Below, piece by piece: positions 5,591 to 14,861 of a stretch of 64,000 nucleotides of DNA (its first letter is position 1; each line of letters opens with the position of its first letter). The DNA comes from CAYOHR01 sp964512145. GTDB lineage: Bacteria > Bacteroidota > Bacteroidia > Flavobacteriales_G > JALEGO01. The stretch covers positions 1-64,000 of the forward strand of contig CAZEIM010000006.1 in assembly GCA_964512145.1 (NCBI GenBank). The letters are read 5' to 3'. The notes below the pieces were generated by a model. It saw only the letters and a list, made by a program, of their open reading frames with translations, did not search any database and was not told the origin of the DNA. Position numbers and translations under genes: made by a program.

Positions 5591-7690
5591 ATGAATACTA
5601 TACAGTCTGATTCTACAAAAATTAAGGAATTTATTAATAATTATTCACAAGATACACTTTTAAACGCCTGGAAGTTATTGTGTACTGCTAAGGCTATGGC
5701 CGAGTTATACGAAGAAAAAAAGGATATTGCTTCAAAATATGTTCATGCTACCTCTCGGGGGCACGAGGCTATACAAATTGCTGCCGGATTATTATTAAAA
5801 TCGGACGATTTTTTAAGTGCCTATTACCGTGACGATAGTATTTTGCTTTCTATTGGTATGAAACCTTACGATTTAATGTTGCAATTATTGGCTAAAAAAG
5901 ACGATCCATTTTCAGGCGGAAGAACATATTATTCGCACCCAAGTTTACGGGTGGCCGATAAGCCAAAAATACCCCATCAATCAAGCGCTACGGGTATGCA
6001 AGCTATTCCAAGCACAGGCATTGCCTTGGGTTTAAAATACAAGGAATCCATGAACATACCACATTCATCTAATTATAATCCTTTGGTTTTGTGTTCATTG
6101 GGTGATGCTTCCGTTACCGAAGGGGAAGTTTCAGAGGCATTTCAAATGGCAGCATTAAAACAATTGCCTATTTTATTTTTGGTGCAGGATAATGGCTGGG
6201 ATATTTCGGCTAAAGCATATGAAACCAGAGCACAGGATGCTTATGAGTTTGCTCAAGGATTTAAAGGCTTAGAGGCTATAAAAGTAGATGGTACAGATTT
6301 TTTAGATTGTTATCACACCTTGCATACGGTCGTGGAAATTATTCGAGAAGAACGAAGGCCATTTTTGGTGCATGCAAATGTTCCATTGTTAAATCACCAT
6401 ACATCCGGAGTTCGTAAAGAGTGGTATCGAGACGATTTAGAGGAGGCTAAAAAAAGAGACCCCTATCAAAAATTAAAAAATACATTGTTAGAGCTTGGAA
6501 TACAAGAAACGATGTTATGGAAAATAGAAAAAGAGGCTAAGCAACAGGTAGAAATAGATTTTAATCAGGCGATGTTATCCGAAGAGCCAAGTGCCGAAAG
6601 TGTAGAAGATCATATTTTTGCGCCAACCCCTATACTAGAGGAAAAAGGAGAGCGATCTCCTTCGGGAAAAAAGCCTACCGTTATGGTTGATTGCGCTTTA
6701 TTTGCTATTCGAGAGCTAATGCATAAACACCCCGAATGTTTACTTTATGGGCAAGATGTTGGCAGAAGGTTAGGAGGGGTATTTAGAGAGGCAGCAACCC
6801 TTGCAGAGCAATATGGCGACCACAGAGTGTTTAATACGCCCATACAAGAAGCGTTTATTATTGGCAGTACGGTTGGAATGAGTGCTGCCGGATTAAAACC
6901 TATTGTTGAAGTACAGTTTGCCGATTATATTTGGCCGGGATTAAACCAACTATTTACCGAAGTTAGTCGTTCAAATTATTTATCTAATGGTAAGTGGCCG
7001 GTAAGTTGTATAATAAGGGTTCCTATTGGTGCATACGGAAGTGGGGGGCCATATCATTCATCCAGTGTAGAAAGTGTATTGTCGAATATTAGAGGAATAA
7101 AAATTGCTTACCCTTCCACCGGAGCTGATTTAAAAGGATTAATGAAAGCAGCCTATTACGATCCTAACCCTGTGGTTATGTTAGAACATAAAGGGTTGTA
7201 TTGGTCAAAAATTCCGGGCACCGAAGAAGCCAAAACCATAGAACCGGCCGAAGATTACGTATTGCCTTTTGGAAAAGCCCGAATTGTTCAACAAGCCGAT
7301 CCACAAAAAACTAAAAAAGGAGAAACTCTTACTATTATTACATACGGTATGGGAGTATATTGGGCAAAAAATGCGTCCATACATTATCCGGGTAATGTAG
7401 AAATTATTGATTTACGCACTCTAGTACCACTAGATGAACAAACGATGTTTGAATCCGTTAAAAAACATGGTAAATGTATAGTTCTTAGCGAAGAAGCCGT
7501 GCCTAATTCATTTGCTCAAGCTTTAGCTGGAAATATTTCAGAAAATTGTTTTCAATACTTAGATGCACCTGTAAAAGTAGTGGGGTCTAAAAATACACCG
7601 GCCATACCATTAAATTCGGTGCTAGAGCAAGCCTTGTTGCCTAATGCCGAAAAAGTTCAAATGGCAATCAAAGAATTACTGAGCTATTAA
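5591..7690 (+). CDS. Branched-chain 2-oxoacid dehydrogenase E1, alpha and beta subunits fused
   Basis: This is the thiamine-diphosphate-dependent decarboxylating component, which acts on 2-oxoisovalerate and related oxoacids in leucine/isoleucine/valine breakdown and hands the acyl group to the lipoyl arm of E2. Residues 1 to about 330 are E1-alpha, with the ThDP motif LGDASVTEGEVSEA near residue 170 and QDNGWDIS after it. Residues about 365-699 are E1-beta (LLYGQDVGRRLGGVFREA, FNTPIQEAFIIG, VEVQFADYIWPGLNQLF, and the transketolase C-terminal domain with IIDLRTLVPLD). The single-chain form of about 700 residues is common in Bacteroidota. No E2 or E3 gene is nearby. The ATG at 5591 is the only reasonable start. 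The substrate is assigned from family resemblance; a pyruvate preference cannot be excluded by sequence alone. Confidence 0.9.
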   Translation: MNTIQSDSTKIKEFINNYSQDTLLNAWKLLCTAKAMAELYEEKKDIASKYVHATSRGHEAIQIAAGLLLKSDDFLSAYYRDDSILLSIGMKPYDLMLQLLAKKDDPFSGGRTYYSHPSLRVADKPKIPHQSSATGMQAIPSTGIALGLKYKESMNIPHSSNYNPLVLCSLGDASVTEGEVSEAFQMAALKQLPILFLVQDNGWDISAKAYETRAQDAYEFAQGFKGLEAIKVDGTDFLDCYHTLHTVVEIIREERRPFLVHANVPLLNHHTSGVRKEWYRDDLEEAKKRDPYQKLKNTLLELGIQETMLWKIEKEAKQQVEIDFNQAMLSEEPSAESVEDHIFAPTPILEEKGERSPSGKKPTVMVDCALFAIRELMHKHPECLLYGQDVGRRLGGVFREAATLAEQYGDHRVFNTPIQEAFIIGSTVGMSAAGLKPIVEVQFADYIWPGLNQLFTEVSRSNYLSNGKWPVSCIIRVPIGAYGSGGPYHSSSVESVLSNIRGIKIAYPSTGADLKGLMKAAYYDPNPVVMLEHKGLYWSKIPGTEEAKTIEPAEDYVLPFGKARIVQQADPQKTKKGETLTIITYGMGVYWAKNASIHYPGNVEIIDLRTLVPLDEQTMFESVKKHGKCIVLSEEAVPNSFAQALAGNISENCFQYLDAPVKVVGSKNTPAIPLNSVLEQALLPNAEKVQMAIKELLSY

Positions 7691-7760
7691 ATATTCGTAT
7701 ATATTTATTTCAACCAAAATAGGTTTAGCGTGTTATACTAAATAAAAACATCTACCCAAC

Positions 7761-9530
7761 ATGCTTCAAAAAGTGTTACATATACTCGAGCAAAACAATG
7801 AGTTAAAAAGAATTACTCAAGAGGTTGATCCAAATTTAGAAATTGCTGATATTCATTTGCAGGAGTTTCAAAACCAAGGGAAAGCACTTTTTTTTGAACG
7901 AGTAAAAGGCACACGATATGCTTGCGTATCGAATCTTTTTGGTACTTTACAACGAAGCGAATTAATGTTTTCTAAAACCTTACCCGCTGTTAAAAAATTA
8001 GTTGAGCTAAAAACAAATCCGCAATTAGCATTTAAAAATCCCTTTAAATATATTTCATTATTACCGCATGTTTTGCATGCCTTACCTAAACAAACGAAAT
8101 TTCCACGTCATACATTTGAAGAAATTAAAATTTCCGATTTACCACTAATAAAACATTGGCCTATGGATGGTGGTGCTTTTGTAACACTGCCTCAAGTTTA
8201 CTCGGAGGATCCTGAGTTCCCTGGAATTATGCATGCAAATTTAGGAATGTACCGAATTCAACTTACTGGCAATGAATATGAATTAAATAAAGAAATTGGA
8301 TTACATTATCAACTACACAGAGGGATAGGGGTTCATCAAACCAAATGGAATAACTTAGGTAAACCTATGAAAGTGAGTGTTTTTGTTGGAGGACATCCGG
8401 CTCATACCTTTTCAGCTGTTATGCCTCTACCGGAAGGAATTTCAGAATTAACATTTGCGGGAGTATTAGCTGGTAAAAGGTTTTCGTATTCCATATTGGA
8501 TGGATATGTTATTAGCAACGATGCTGATTTTGTGATAACCGGTGAGGTTTATCCAAATCAAAACAAACCCGAAGGACCATTTGGAGATCATTTTGGATAT
8601 TACAGTTTAACGCACGATTTTCCGGTTCTTAAAATTCATAAAGTATTGGCCAAAAAAAATGCCATTTGGCCATTTACGGTGGTGGGACGTCCTCCACAAG
8701 AAGATACGCAATTTGGAGCTTTGGTGCATGAAGTGGCCGGTAAAGCTTTATCAAAAGAAATCCCCGGATTGGTTGAGGTAAATGCTGTTGATGCAGCCGG
8801 TGTTCACCCCTTGCTTTTAGCAATAGGCAAAGAACGCTATACGCCTTATCAAAAGCTAGTTCGCCCTCAAGAAATATTAACCATTGCAAACCATATTTTG
8901 GGAAAAGGCCAATTATCGCTCGCTAAATATGTGTGGATAAGCAATTATTTTGATGACCCGACTATACACACCCATAATATTAAGGCGTACTTTGAGCATG
9001 TATTAAGCAGAGTAGATTGGGCCAGAGATGTACATTTTTATACTCAAACCACCATAGATACCCTAGATTATTCGGGAGATGGATTAAATACCGGATCAAA
9101 AGTAGTTATTGCAGCCGCAGGAGAGGTGAAAAGAAAGCTAGGTACTAAACAAGATGTTGACTTAATTCAGCAAAAACTGCCAAAATATTCCATTGAATTT
9201 GTTTTAAACGGAGTATTGGCCATTACTATTAACGAATTTACTCATTATCATTTAGAACAAGAGCGCATACAACAATTTACACAAGAAGTAAAAGCTCATT
9301 TAAATACGGAAGAGTATACACATTTTCCATTATGGATTTTATGTGATGATGCTCAGTTTGTATCTCAGCATTTGAATAATTGGTTATGGGTAACTTTTAC
9401 AAGATCAAATCCTGCTTACGATATATATGGAGTGGATTCCTTTACGAGCTTTAAGCATTGGGGGTGTAATGGCCCTTTGTTTATTGATGCCCGTAAAAAA
9501 CCTCATTTGGCTCCGGAGCTGGTGCGATAA
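7761..9530 (+). CDS. UbiD-family (prenylated-FMN) decarboxylase
   Basis: UbiD enzymes decarboxylate aromatic or unsaturated acids using prenylated FMN made by UbiX. The 589-residue protein has the family landmarks: MHANLGMYR and HRGIGVH in the metal/cofactor site, FVGGHPAHTFSAVMPLPEG, DADFVITGEV, EGPFGDHFGYYS with the acidic catalytic residues, and a C-terminal stretch WGCNGPLFIDARKK. In Bacteroidota the usual role of this branch is in menaquinone synthesis, but that is inference from family knowledge: neither ubiX nor other mqn/men genes are visible here. It lies 70 bases after the E1 gene on the same strand and could be transcribed with it or from its own promoter. Confidence 0.85.
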   Translation: MLQKVLHILEQNNELKRITQEVDPNLEIADIHLQEFQNQGKALFFERVKGTRYACVSNLFGTLQRSELMFSKTLPAVKKLVELKTNPQLAFKNPFKYISLLPHVLHALPKQTKFPRHTFEEIKISDLPLIKHWPMDGGAFVTLPQVYSEDPEFPGIMHANLGMYRIQLTGNEYELNKEIGLHYQLHRGIGVHQTKWNNLGKPMKVSVFVGGHPAHTFSAVMPLPEGISELTFAGVLAGKRFSYSILDGYVISNDADFVITGEVYPNQNKPEGPFGDHFGYYSLTHDFPVLKIHKVLAKKNAIWPFTVVGRPPQEDTQFGALVHEVAGKALSKEIPGLVEVNAVDAAGVHPLLLAIGKERYTPYQKLVRPQEILTIANHILGKGQLSLAKYVWISNYFDDPTIHTHNIKAYFEHVLSRVDWARDVHFYTQTTIDTLDYSGDGLNTGSKVVIAAAGEVKRKLGTKQDVDLIQQKLPKYSIEFVLNGVLAITINEFTHYHLEQERIQQFTQEVKAHLNTEEYTHFPLWILCDDAQFVSQHLNNWLWVTFTRSNPAYDIYGVDSFTSFKHWGCNGPLFIDARKKPHLAPELVR

Positions 9531-9543
9531 TTTTATGTACTAT

Positions 9544-10728
9544 TCAACCCTTAAAGGCTTGAATTTCTGTTATATCAGCACCAGTAATTAATAAGTGTAT
9601 ATCATGAGTTCCTTCGTAGGTAATAACCGATTCTAAATTCATCATATGTCGCATAATAGAATATTCATTCGTAATTCCCATCGCTCCATGAATTTGTCGT
9701 GCTTCACGGGCAATTTGAATAGCAATATGAACATTATTGCGTTTTGCCAAAGATATTTGAGCGGTAGTAGCTCTATTTTCATTTTTTAATACCCCTAAAC
9801 GCCATACTAATAATTGTGCTTTGGTTATTTCAGTAAGCATTTCGGCTAATTTTTTTTGAGTTAACTGAAATGAAGCTATTGGTTTATCAAATTGAATACG
9901 TTGCTTGCTATATCTTAGGGCAGAGTCGTAACAATCCATGGCAGCGCCTAATGCACCCCATGCAATACCATATCGAGCAGAATCTAAACAACCTAAAGGA
10001 GCTCCCAAACCACTTTTGTTGGGCAATAAATTTTCTTTTGGTACTTTTACGTTATCAAAAACCAACTCACCGGTAGCTGAAGCTCTTAATGACCATTTTC
10101 CATGTGTTTCGGGGGTGGTAAATCCTTCCATGCCTCTTTCAACAATTAATCCCCAAATTCTGCCTTCTTCGTTTTTTGCCCAAACTACGGCAATATCTGC
10201 AAATGGGGCATTCGATATCCACATTTTTGCGCCATTCAAAACATAGTGGTCGCCTGCATCTTTAAAATTAGTAATCATACCCCCGGGGTTTGAACCATGA
10301 TCGGGCTCGGTTAACCCAAAACAGCCAATCATTTCGCCAGAGGCAAGTTTTGGTAAGTATTTTTTTCGTTGTTCTTCTGTTCCATATTTCCAAATAGGGT
10401 ACATCACTAGTGAGCTTTGTACACTGGCAGTTGATCGAATACCTGAATCGGCCCGCTCTAATTCTTGCATAATTAAACCATACGATATTTGGTCTAATCC
10501 TGCTCCACCGTATTCTTGCGGAATATAAGGTCCAAAAGCACCAATTTCTGCCAATCCTTTAACAATTTGTTTTGGAAAAACGGCCCGCTCATAATAATCT
10601 TCAATAATTGGAGTAACTTCTTTTTTTATCCACGCGCGAGCAGTATCTCGAATTAATTTTTGTTCTTCTGTTAATAAATCATCCATTAAATAGTAATCCG
10701 GATGATCAAATAAATCACTTTTAGCCAT
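9544..10728 (-). CDS. Acyl-CoA dehydrogenase, glutaryl-CoA dehydrogenase type
   Basis: This FAD flavoprotein oxidatively decarboxylates glutaryl-CoA to crotonyl-CoA, a step of lysine and tryptophan degradation. Support: 394 residues; ERADSGIRSTASVQSSLVM, including the Arg region that in glutaryl-CoA dehydrogenases contacts the substrate carboxylate; CFGLTEPDHGSNPGGM in the flavin domain; and ESVITYEGTHDIHLLITG near the C-terminus, with the catalytic base Glu at about residue 372. The YEGTHDIH context and ITEIQAF ending are closer to glutaryl-CoA dehydrogenase than to straight-chain enzymes. It is convergent with the UbiD gene (13 bases between ends). A possible -7 element TATTTTTG lies on the minus strand at 10748-10755, but its -33 partner is poorly spaced. 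Confidence 0.88.
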   Translation of the reverse strand: MAKSDLFDHPDYYLMDDLLTEEQKLIRDTARAWIKKEVTPIIEDYYERAVFPKQIVKGLAEIGAFGPYIPQEYGGAGLDQISYGLIMQELERADSGIRSTASVQSSLVMYPIWKYGTEEQRKKYLPKLASGEMIGCFGLTEPDHGSNPGGMITNFKDAGDHYVLNGAKMWISNAPFADIAVVWAKNEEGRIWGLIVERGMEGFTTPETHGKWSLRASATGELVFDNVKVPKENLLPNKSGLGAPLGCLDSARYGIAWGALGAAMDCYDSALRYSKQRIQFDKPIASFQLTQKKLAEMLTEITKAQLLVWRLGVLKNENRATTAQISLAKRNNVHIAIQIAREARQIHGAMGITNEYSIMRHMMNLESVITYEGTHDIHLLITGADITEIQAFKG

Positions 10729-10798
10729 ATCTTGTTTACAATTGGAACAAAAATAGAAAAATAACGTTCAAAGGGAACTGTTAATTTTTAAAGATTTG

Positions 10799-10806
10799 TA
10801 AATTTG
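10799..10806 (+). promoter_or_regulatory. Possible -7 element (TAAATTTG) for the PP2C sensor gene
   Basis: An exact TAnnTTTG match 23 bases before the GTG start at 10830. A convincing -33 TTG at the usual 19-21 base spacing is not visible, so the call is tentative. Confidence 0.35.
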
Positions 10807-10829
10807 TACTATAATTTTCAAAATAAGGG

Positions 10830-12686
10830 GTGAATAAAAAAGTTGCCATATATATATTGTTTGTTTTTATATGTAAACAAACTTTATTTTCTCAAGAAAA
10901 TAAAGTTAAATCTTTATTTATATATGGCTTTACCAAGTATATTGAATGGCCAAATCCACAAAATTTCAAAGAATTTTCCATAGGGGTTTTAGGAAATGAC
11001 ACATCATTGGTAGAAGGATTAAAAAACATTGCCAATACTAAAACTTTTTTTGGCAGGCCCTTTAAAATATTAAATTTTAAAAGCATCTCTGAAATTCAAC
11101 CATGCCATTTATTATATGTGAATAGAAGGTCAAATTTTAATATTCAAGAAATATATGTGGCCATCCAAAACAACAAAACCTTATTAGTTACCGAGGAATA
11201 TCCATTTAATTCGTCCATGATAAACTTTATCTTTATAGATCAAACTCAACGATTTGAAGTTAATGAAAGCAAAATTCATGCAGCCGGTTTAAAAGTTTCT
11301 AAAGAGTTAGTGGCTCTTTCAACAACTCAGGAGGAATGGCAACAACACTATAATAATTTACAAATAAAATTAATTTCAGAAAAAGAAAACACAGAACAAC
11401 AAAGAGCTGAGATAGAGCGTTTAAGAAAATTGCAACAACAACAGCAAAAAGAAATTGAAAAAGCCCAGTACGAATTAAGAGAGCAGGAAATGAATGTATA
11501 TAATCAAAAATTACAGCTTCAATCTTTATTAGCCGAAAACGAAAACCAACAGGCATTATTAAAAGAAAAAATACGGGTACTGGATATGAAAGATAAAGAA
11601 ATACGAGAAAAAGAAAAAAAGATGTTGGAGCAAGAATTAAATGTATTGTATCAAAATGAAATTTTAACCAGACAAATGAAGCAAATTGAGCTTCAAGAAC
11701 AAAAAATAAAAAAGCAACAAAATGTAATGCAACAAAATGAAATGCTTATTGCTTCTAAACAAAAAAAATTAAACATAAGCTTTATTGGTTTGGGCTTAAT
11801 AGCTTTAATTGCCATTGCCATATTAAAAAATGCGGTTGATAAACAAAAGGCTAATAAGGTATTGGCTGAAAAAAATAGAGCCATAGAGTTGCAGAAGCAA
11901 CAAATTGAAGAGAAAAACCAAGCCATAATGGCCAGCATTTATTACGCAAAAAAAATTCAAGAGGCTATATTGCCATCCGAAGAGGCATTGCAAAAATTGC
12001 TTCGCGATTATTTTGTATTTAATCAACCTAAAGATATTGTTAGCGGTGATTTTTATTGGGTACATAACTCAACTCATTCTAACAACACTATTTTAGCTGT
12101 TGCCGATTGTACAGGGCATGGAGTTCCGGGTGCATTTATGAGTTTAATTGGTCATTCACTATTAAATGAAATTGTTATTGAAAATAAAGTTGAAGATAGT
12201 GCTGAAATATTAAATGAATTAAAGGTTGGAATTATAGAGTCATTAAAACAAAAAGGATCCGATGAGGAAGCCAAAGACGGAATGGATATTGCTTTATGTG
12301 TTTGGGATAGAAAAACCAACAGAATACAATTTTCGGGAGCACATAATCCCTTGTATGTTATCAGAAATAACACACTACAAGAGTTAAAGGGAGATATGCA
12401 GTCTATTGGTTTTAACCGAGGAGCAAATAATAAGATGTTTGAAAAACATTATTTAGATTTAAAACAAGATGATTTAATATATATGTTTAGCGATGGTTTT
12501 GTAGATCAAAAAGGCGGGCCAAATAATAAAAAATTCTTTTATGAGCCATTTAGGCAACTATTATTATCAAACGCACATTTACCCTTAAAAGATCAAGGTG
12601 AACAACTAAGGATTGTATTTAATAATTGGAAAAAAAATCAACTTCAAATGGATGATGTTTGTATATTTGGCGCAAAGCTGATTTAA
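10830..12686 (+). CDS. YfiR-domain / coiled-coil / SpoIIE (PP2C) phosphatase membrane protein
   Basis: This is a 618-residue sensor phosphatase with a GTG start. Order: signal sequence (IYILFVFICKQTLFSQ, 1-22); a YfiR-like (DUF4154) periplasmic domain about 25-160 (KSLFIYGFTKYIEWPNP, GRPFKI, HLLYVN, INFIFIDQ, AAGLKVS); a long Gln/Glu/Lys coiled coil about 165-310; one membrane helix about 313-330 (FIGLGLIALIAIAIL); and a cytoplasmic PP2C domain about 370-618 with the acidic metal sites in KDIVSGDFYWV, VADCTGHGVPGAFMSLIG, DGMDIALCVWD and DLIYMFSDGFVDQKGG. PP2C enzymes of this type dephosphorylate anti-sigma-antagonist-like regulators. YfiR domains elsewhere sense periplasmic state. A plausible substrate is the SiaC-like protein at 52810-53184, but the two are 40 kb apart and this pairing is inference. 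Confidence 0.82.
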   Translation: MNKKVAIYILFVFICKQTLFSQENKVKSLFIYGFTKYIEWPNPQNFKEFSIGVLGNDTSLVEGLKNIANTKTFFGRPFKILNFKSISEIQPCHLLYVNRRSNFNIQEIYVAIQNNKTLLVTEEYPFNSSMINFIFIDQTQRFEVNESKIHAAGLKVSKELVALSTTQEEWQQHYNNLQIKLISEKENTEQQRAEIERLRKLQQQQQKEIEKAQYELREQEMNVYNQKLQLQSLLAENENQQALLKEKIRVLDMKDKEIREKEKKMLEQELNVLYQNEILTRQMKQIELQEQKIKKQQNVMQQNEMLIASKQKKLNISFIGLGLIALIAIAILKNAVDKQKANKVLAEKNRAIELQKQQIEEKNQAIMASIYYAKKIQEAILPSEEALQKLLRDYFVFNQPKDIVSGDFYWVHNSTHSNNTILAVADCTGHGVPGAFMSLIGHSLLNEIVIENKVEDSAEILNELKVGIIESLKQKGSDEEAKDGMDIALCVWDRKTNRIQFSGAHNPLYVIRNNTLQELKGDMQSIGFNRGANNKMFEKHYLDLKQDDLIYMFSDGFVDQKGGPNNKKFFYEPFRQLLLSNAHLPLKDQGEQLRIVFNNWKKNQLQMDDVCIFGAKLI

Positions 12687-12755
12687 TAAAGGATATTAAA
12701 TATACATAACATATATATAGGTCGGTTGGTTTTTTACAAAGTAATTTAAAGTAGT

Positions 12756-13736
12756 ATGAAACAATTAATTCAAGATTTTTCAAACCATATAACAGAAAGT
12801 ATTAAAATTGGGAATTCGTTAACTTGGAGTACCACATTTAAACCTAAAAATGTAGTTATTTCAGGTTTAGGAGGCTCAGGGATTGGCGGTACTATGGTAG
12901 CTCAATTGGTTAATTCAACATCGGGTATTCCGGTTATTATTAATAAAGGATACACTATTCCGGCTTTTGTCAATGAAGATACTTTGTTTATAGCATCGTC
13001 TTATTCAGGAAATACCGAAGAAACTTTACAGGCACTAGATTTAGCGATACAGGCAAAGGCAAAAGTAGCTTGTTTAACTTCCGGAGGAAAGATATTAGAA
13101 ATTGCAAAACAACATCACTTTCCGTATTCAATAATGCCATCTGGCTTTCCTCCCAGATCAGCTTTTGGATATTCTTCTACTCAATTGATGTATCTATTAT
13201 ATAAGTTCAGTGTAATAAACTTAGATTTTGAAAAGCAATTACAAAATGTAGTTGAATTATTACACAAAAATCTAGCAAACATTCAACAAGAGGCGTTGCA
13301 AATTGCTCAAAAAATTTCCAATAAATTGGTTGTAATATATTCTGAAGATCAATACGAAGGAGTTGCTATTCGTTTTAGACAACAAATTAATGAAAACAGT
13401 AAAAATTTATGTTGGCATCATGTTATACCCGAAATGAATCACAACGAATTAGTTGGGTGGACAGAAATGCATACGAATATTGTCCCTATATTTTTAAGAA
13501 CTCAAGATGAGTTCGAACGAAATACCACACGGTTTGAAATTAATAAAAGTATCATTTCAAAATATGTTCCTGAAATATTGGAAATACATTCAAAAGGGGA
13601 TTCTATGCTTGAAAGAATGTATTATTTAATACATTTAACAGACTGGGTTTCTTTATATATTTCTGAAATTAAACAAATTGATGTTACCGAGGTTAAAGTA
13701 ATTGATTATTTAAAAAGTGAACTGGCAAAGGTGTAA
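12756..13736 (+). CDS. Bifunctional phosphoglucose/phosphomannose isomerase
   Basis: A SIS-domain sugar isomerase interconverting glucose-6-P or mannose-6-P with fructose-6-P. The 326-residue protein carries ISGLGGSGIGGTMVAQL at the N-terminal SIS fold, SSYSGNTEETLQAL (phosphate-binding serines), CLTSGGK, GFPPRSAFGYS and the C-terminal EMNHNELVGW and YLIHLTDW segments typical of the PGI/PMI family. It is shorter than and unrelated in detail to the classical Pgi. It lies between the PP2C gene (69 bases upstream) and lipB (24 bases downstream) on the same strand. Whether it is the only glucose-6-P isomerase of the cell cannot be judged here. Confidence 0.88.
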   Translation: MKQLIQDFSNHITESIKIGNSLTWSTTFKPKNVVISGLGGSGIGGTMVAQLVNSTSGIPVIINKGYTIPAFVNEDTLFIASSYSGNTEETLQALDLAIQAKAKVACLTSGGKILEIAKQHHFPYSIMPSGFPPRSAFGYSSTQLMYLLYKFSVINLDFEKQLQNVVELLHKNLANIQQEALQIAQKISNKLVVIYSEDQYEGVAIRFRQQINENSKNLCWHHVIPEMNHNELVGWTEMHTNIVPIFLRTQDEFERNTTRFEINKSIISKYVPEILEIHSKGDSMLERMYYLIHLTDWVSLYISEIKQIDVTEVKVIDYLKSELAKV

Positions 13737-13760
13737 GCGTATTTTTTACACTTTTTTACC

Positions 13761-14456
13761 ATGCGAGAAGTTTCTTACAAACATTTAGGAGTTATTTCAT
13801 ATGCTAAAGCATGGGAATATCAAGAAACATTGCTTAAACAAACGGTACAACAAAAAATGGATATTCGAAATAAACTTCGTGCGTTGCCTCCCGAAAATCA
13901 TGTATTGTTTTGTCAGCATCCCCATGTATATACTTTAGGCAAAAGTGGCTCTATCGAAAATTTATTATTATCTAATGAGCAATTGAAAGCAAAAGGGGTA
14001 GAGTTTTTTTCTATCAATCGTGGAGGAGATATTACGTACCACGGTCCCGAACAATTAGTAGTGTACCCGATTTTTGACTTGGAACAATTTTTTACCGATA
14101 TGCATAAATACCTTCGATATTTAGAAGAAGCGGTTATTAAAACACTGTCTCATTTTAATATTAAGGCCACTCGATATCAGGGCTATACAGGGGTGTGGAT
14201 AGATTCTGATAATCCACACAAAGCCCGAAAAATTTGTGCTATGGGGGTTCGTTGTTCAAGATGGGTTACTATGCATGGTTTAGCACTTAATGTAAATACC
14301 GATTTATCATATTTTAATCATATTATTCCTTGTGGGATTACCGATAAAAAAGTCACGTCCATTCAGCAAGAAATTGGTAACTTTACAACGGTTTCAAGCG
14401 TAGAAAAAATTTTGTTGAATTATTTGTGCGAAATATTTGAATTTGATTTAGTATGA
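13761..14456 (+). CDS. lipB: Octanoyl-[ACP]:protein octanoyltransferase
   Basis: It transfers octanoate from acyl carrier protein to the lipoyl domains of 2-oxoacid dehydrogenase E2 and glycine-cleavage H protein; LipA then inserts sulfur. Seen: HPHVYTLGKSG, the signature NRGGDITYHGPEQLVVYP, the catalytic Lys157 in ARKICAMGVR, MHGLALNVN, and the catalytic Cys191 in IPCGITDKKVTSI. The length (231) is normal. The stop codon overlaps the next gene (ATGA at 14453), so translation is likely coupled. It would serve the branched-chain dehydrogenase whose E1 is encoded at 5591. Confidence 0.95.
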   Translation: MREVSYKHLGVISYAKAWEYQETLLKQTVQQKMDIRNKLRALPPENHVLFCQHPHVYTLGKSGSIENLLLSNEQLKAKGVEFFSINRGGDITYHGPEQLVVYPIFDLEQFFTDMHKYLRYLEEAVIKTLSHFNIKATRYQGYTGVWIDSDNPHKARKICAMGVRCSRWVTMHGLALNVNTDLSYFNHIIPCGITDKKVTSIQQEIGNFTTVSSVEKILLNYLCEIFEFDLV

Positions 14457-14857
14457 GGAAAGATATTAATATGCCAAAGGTTGAAGATGTCGCCTTAGCA
14501 GTAGTTCGAGAAAAAAATGAAGAAGAGCAATGGCAATGGTCTGTATATATTATTAACTTAAAAGAAGTGCCTTTAACAGGAGTGTTAATTGCATCAAAGG
14601 GATATGGAACTAAAAACGGTGAAGGAGTTAAAACATCTATTCTTCGACATTTTTTTGAACAAATTAACCCTAAAACATATCATAAAGTAGAAATGATTAC
14701 CGATGATTTAGTTACATTAAGCAACGAATTTTGGGTTAGTTTTTATATTAATCAGCAGGTATATGATAAAAAATATGTTTTTGTTGCCGATGTTATTCAA
14801 AAAGAATATTTTACCGATATTCCATTAATGGATGTTAGAGGTATTTTAATACAATAA
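14453..14857 (+). CDS. Conserved protein of unknown function, coupled to lipB
   Basis: This is a 134-residue soluble protein without signal or membrane segment. I recognise it only as a conserved Bacteroidota family, sometimes mislabelled as a phenylalanyl-tRNA synthetase fragment; I see no synthetase motif. It is rich in beta-prone stretches (WQWSVYIINLK, GVLIASKGYG, EFWVSFYIN, KYVFVADVI) and ends with LMDVRGILIQ. It overlaps lipB by four bases and precedes the exonuclease gene by four bases, so the three are probably one operon. The start could alternatively be the ATG at 14471 (MPKVEDVALAV). Confidence 0.7.
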   Translation: MRKDINMPKVEDVALAVVREKNEEEQWQWSVYIINLKEVPLTGVLIASKGYGTKNGEGVKTSILRHFFEQINPKTYHKVEMITDDLVTLSNEFWVSFYINQQVYDKKYVFVADVIQKEYFTDIPLMDVRGILIQ

Positions 14858-14861
14858 AAGT

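Noticed and set aside
5591..7690. Transketolase or acetoin dehydrogenase instead of branched-chain E1
   Set aside because: The alpha-then-beta order in one chain and the alpha-subunit motifs fit the Bacteroidota branched-chain E1 form better. An exact substrate cannot be proven by sequence.
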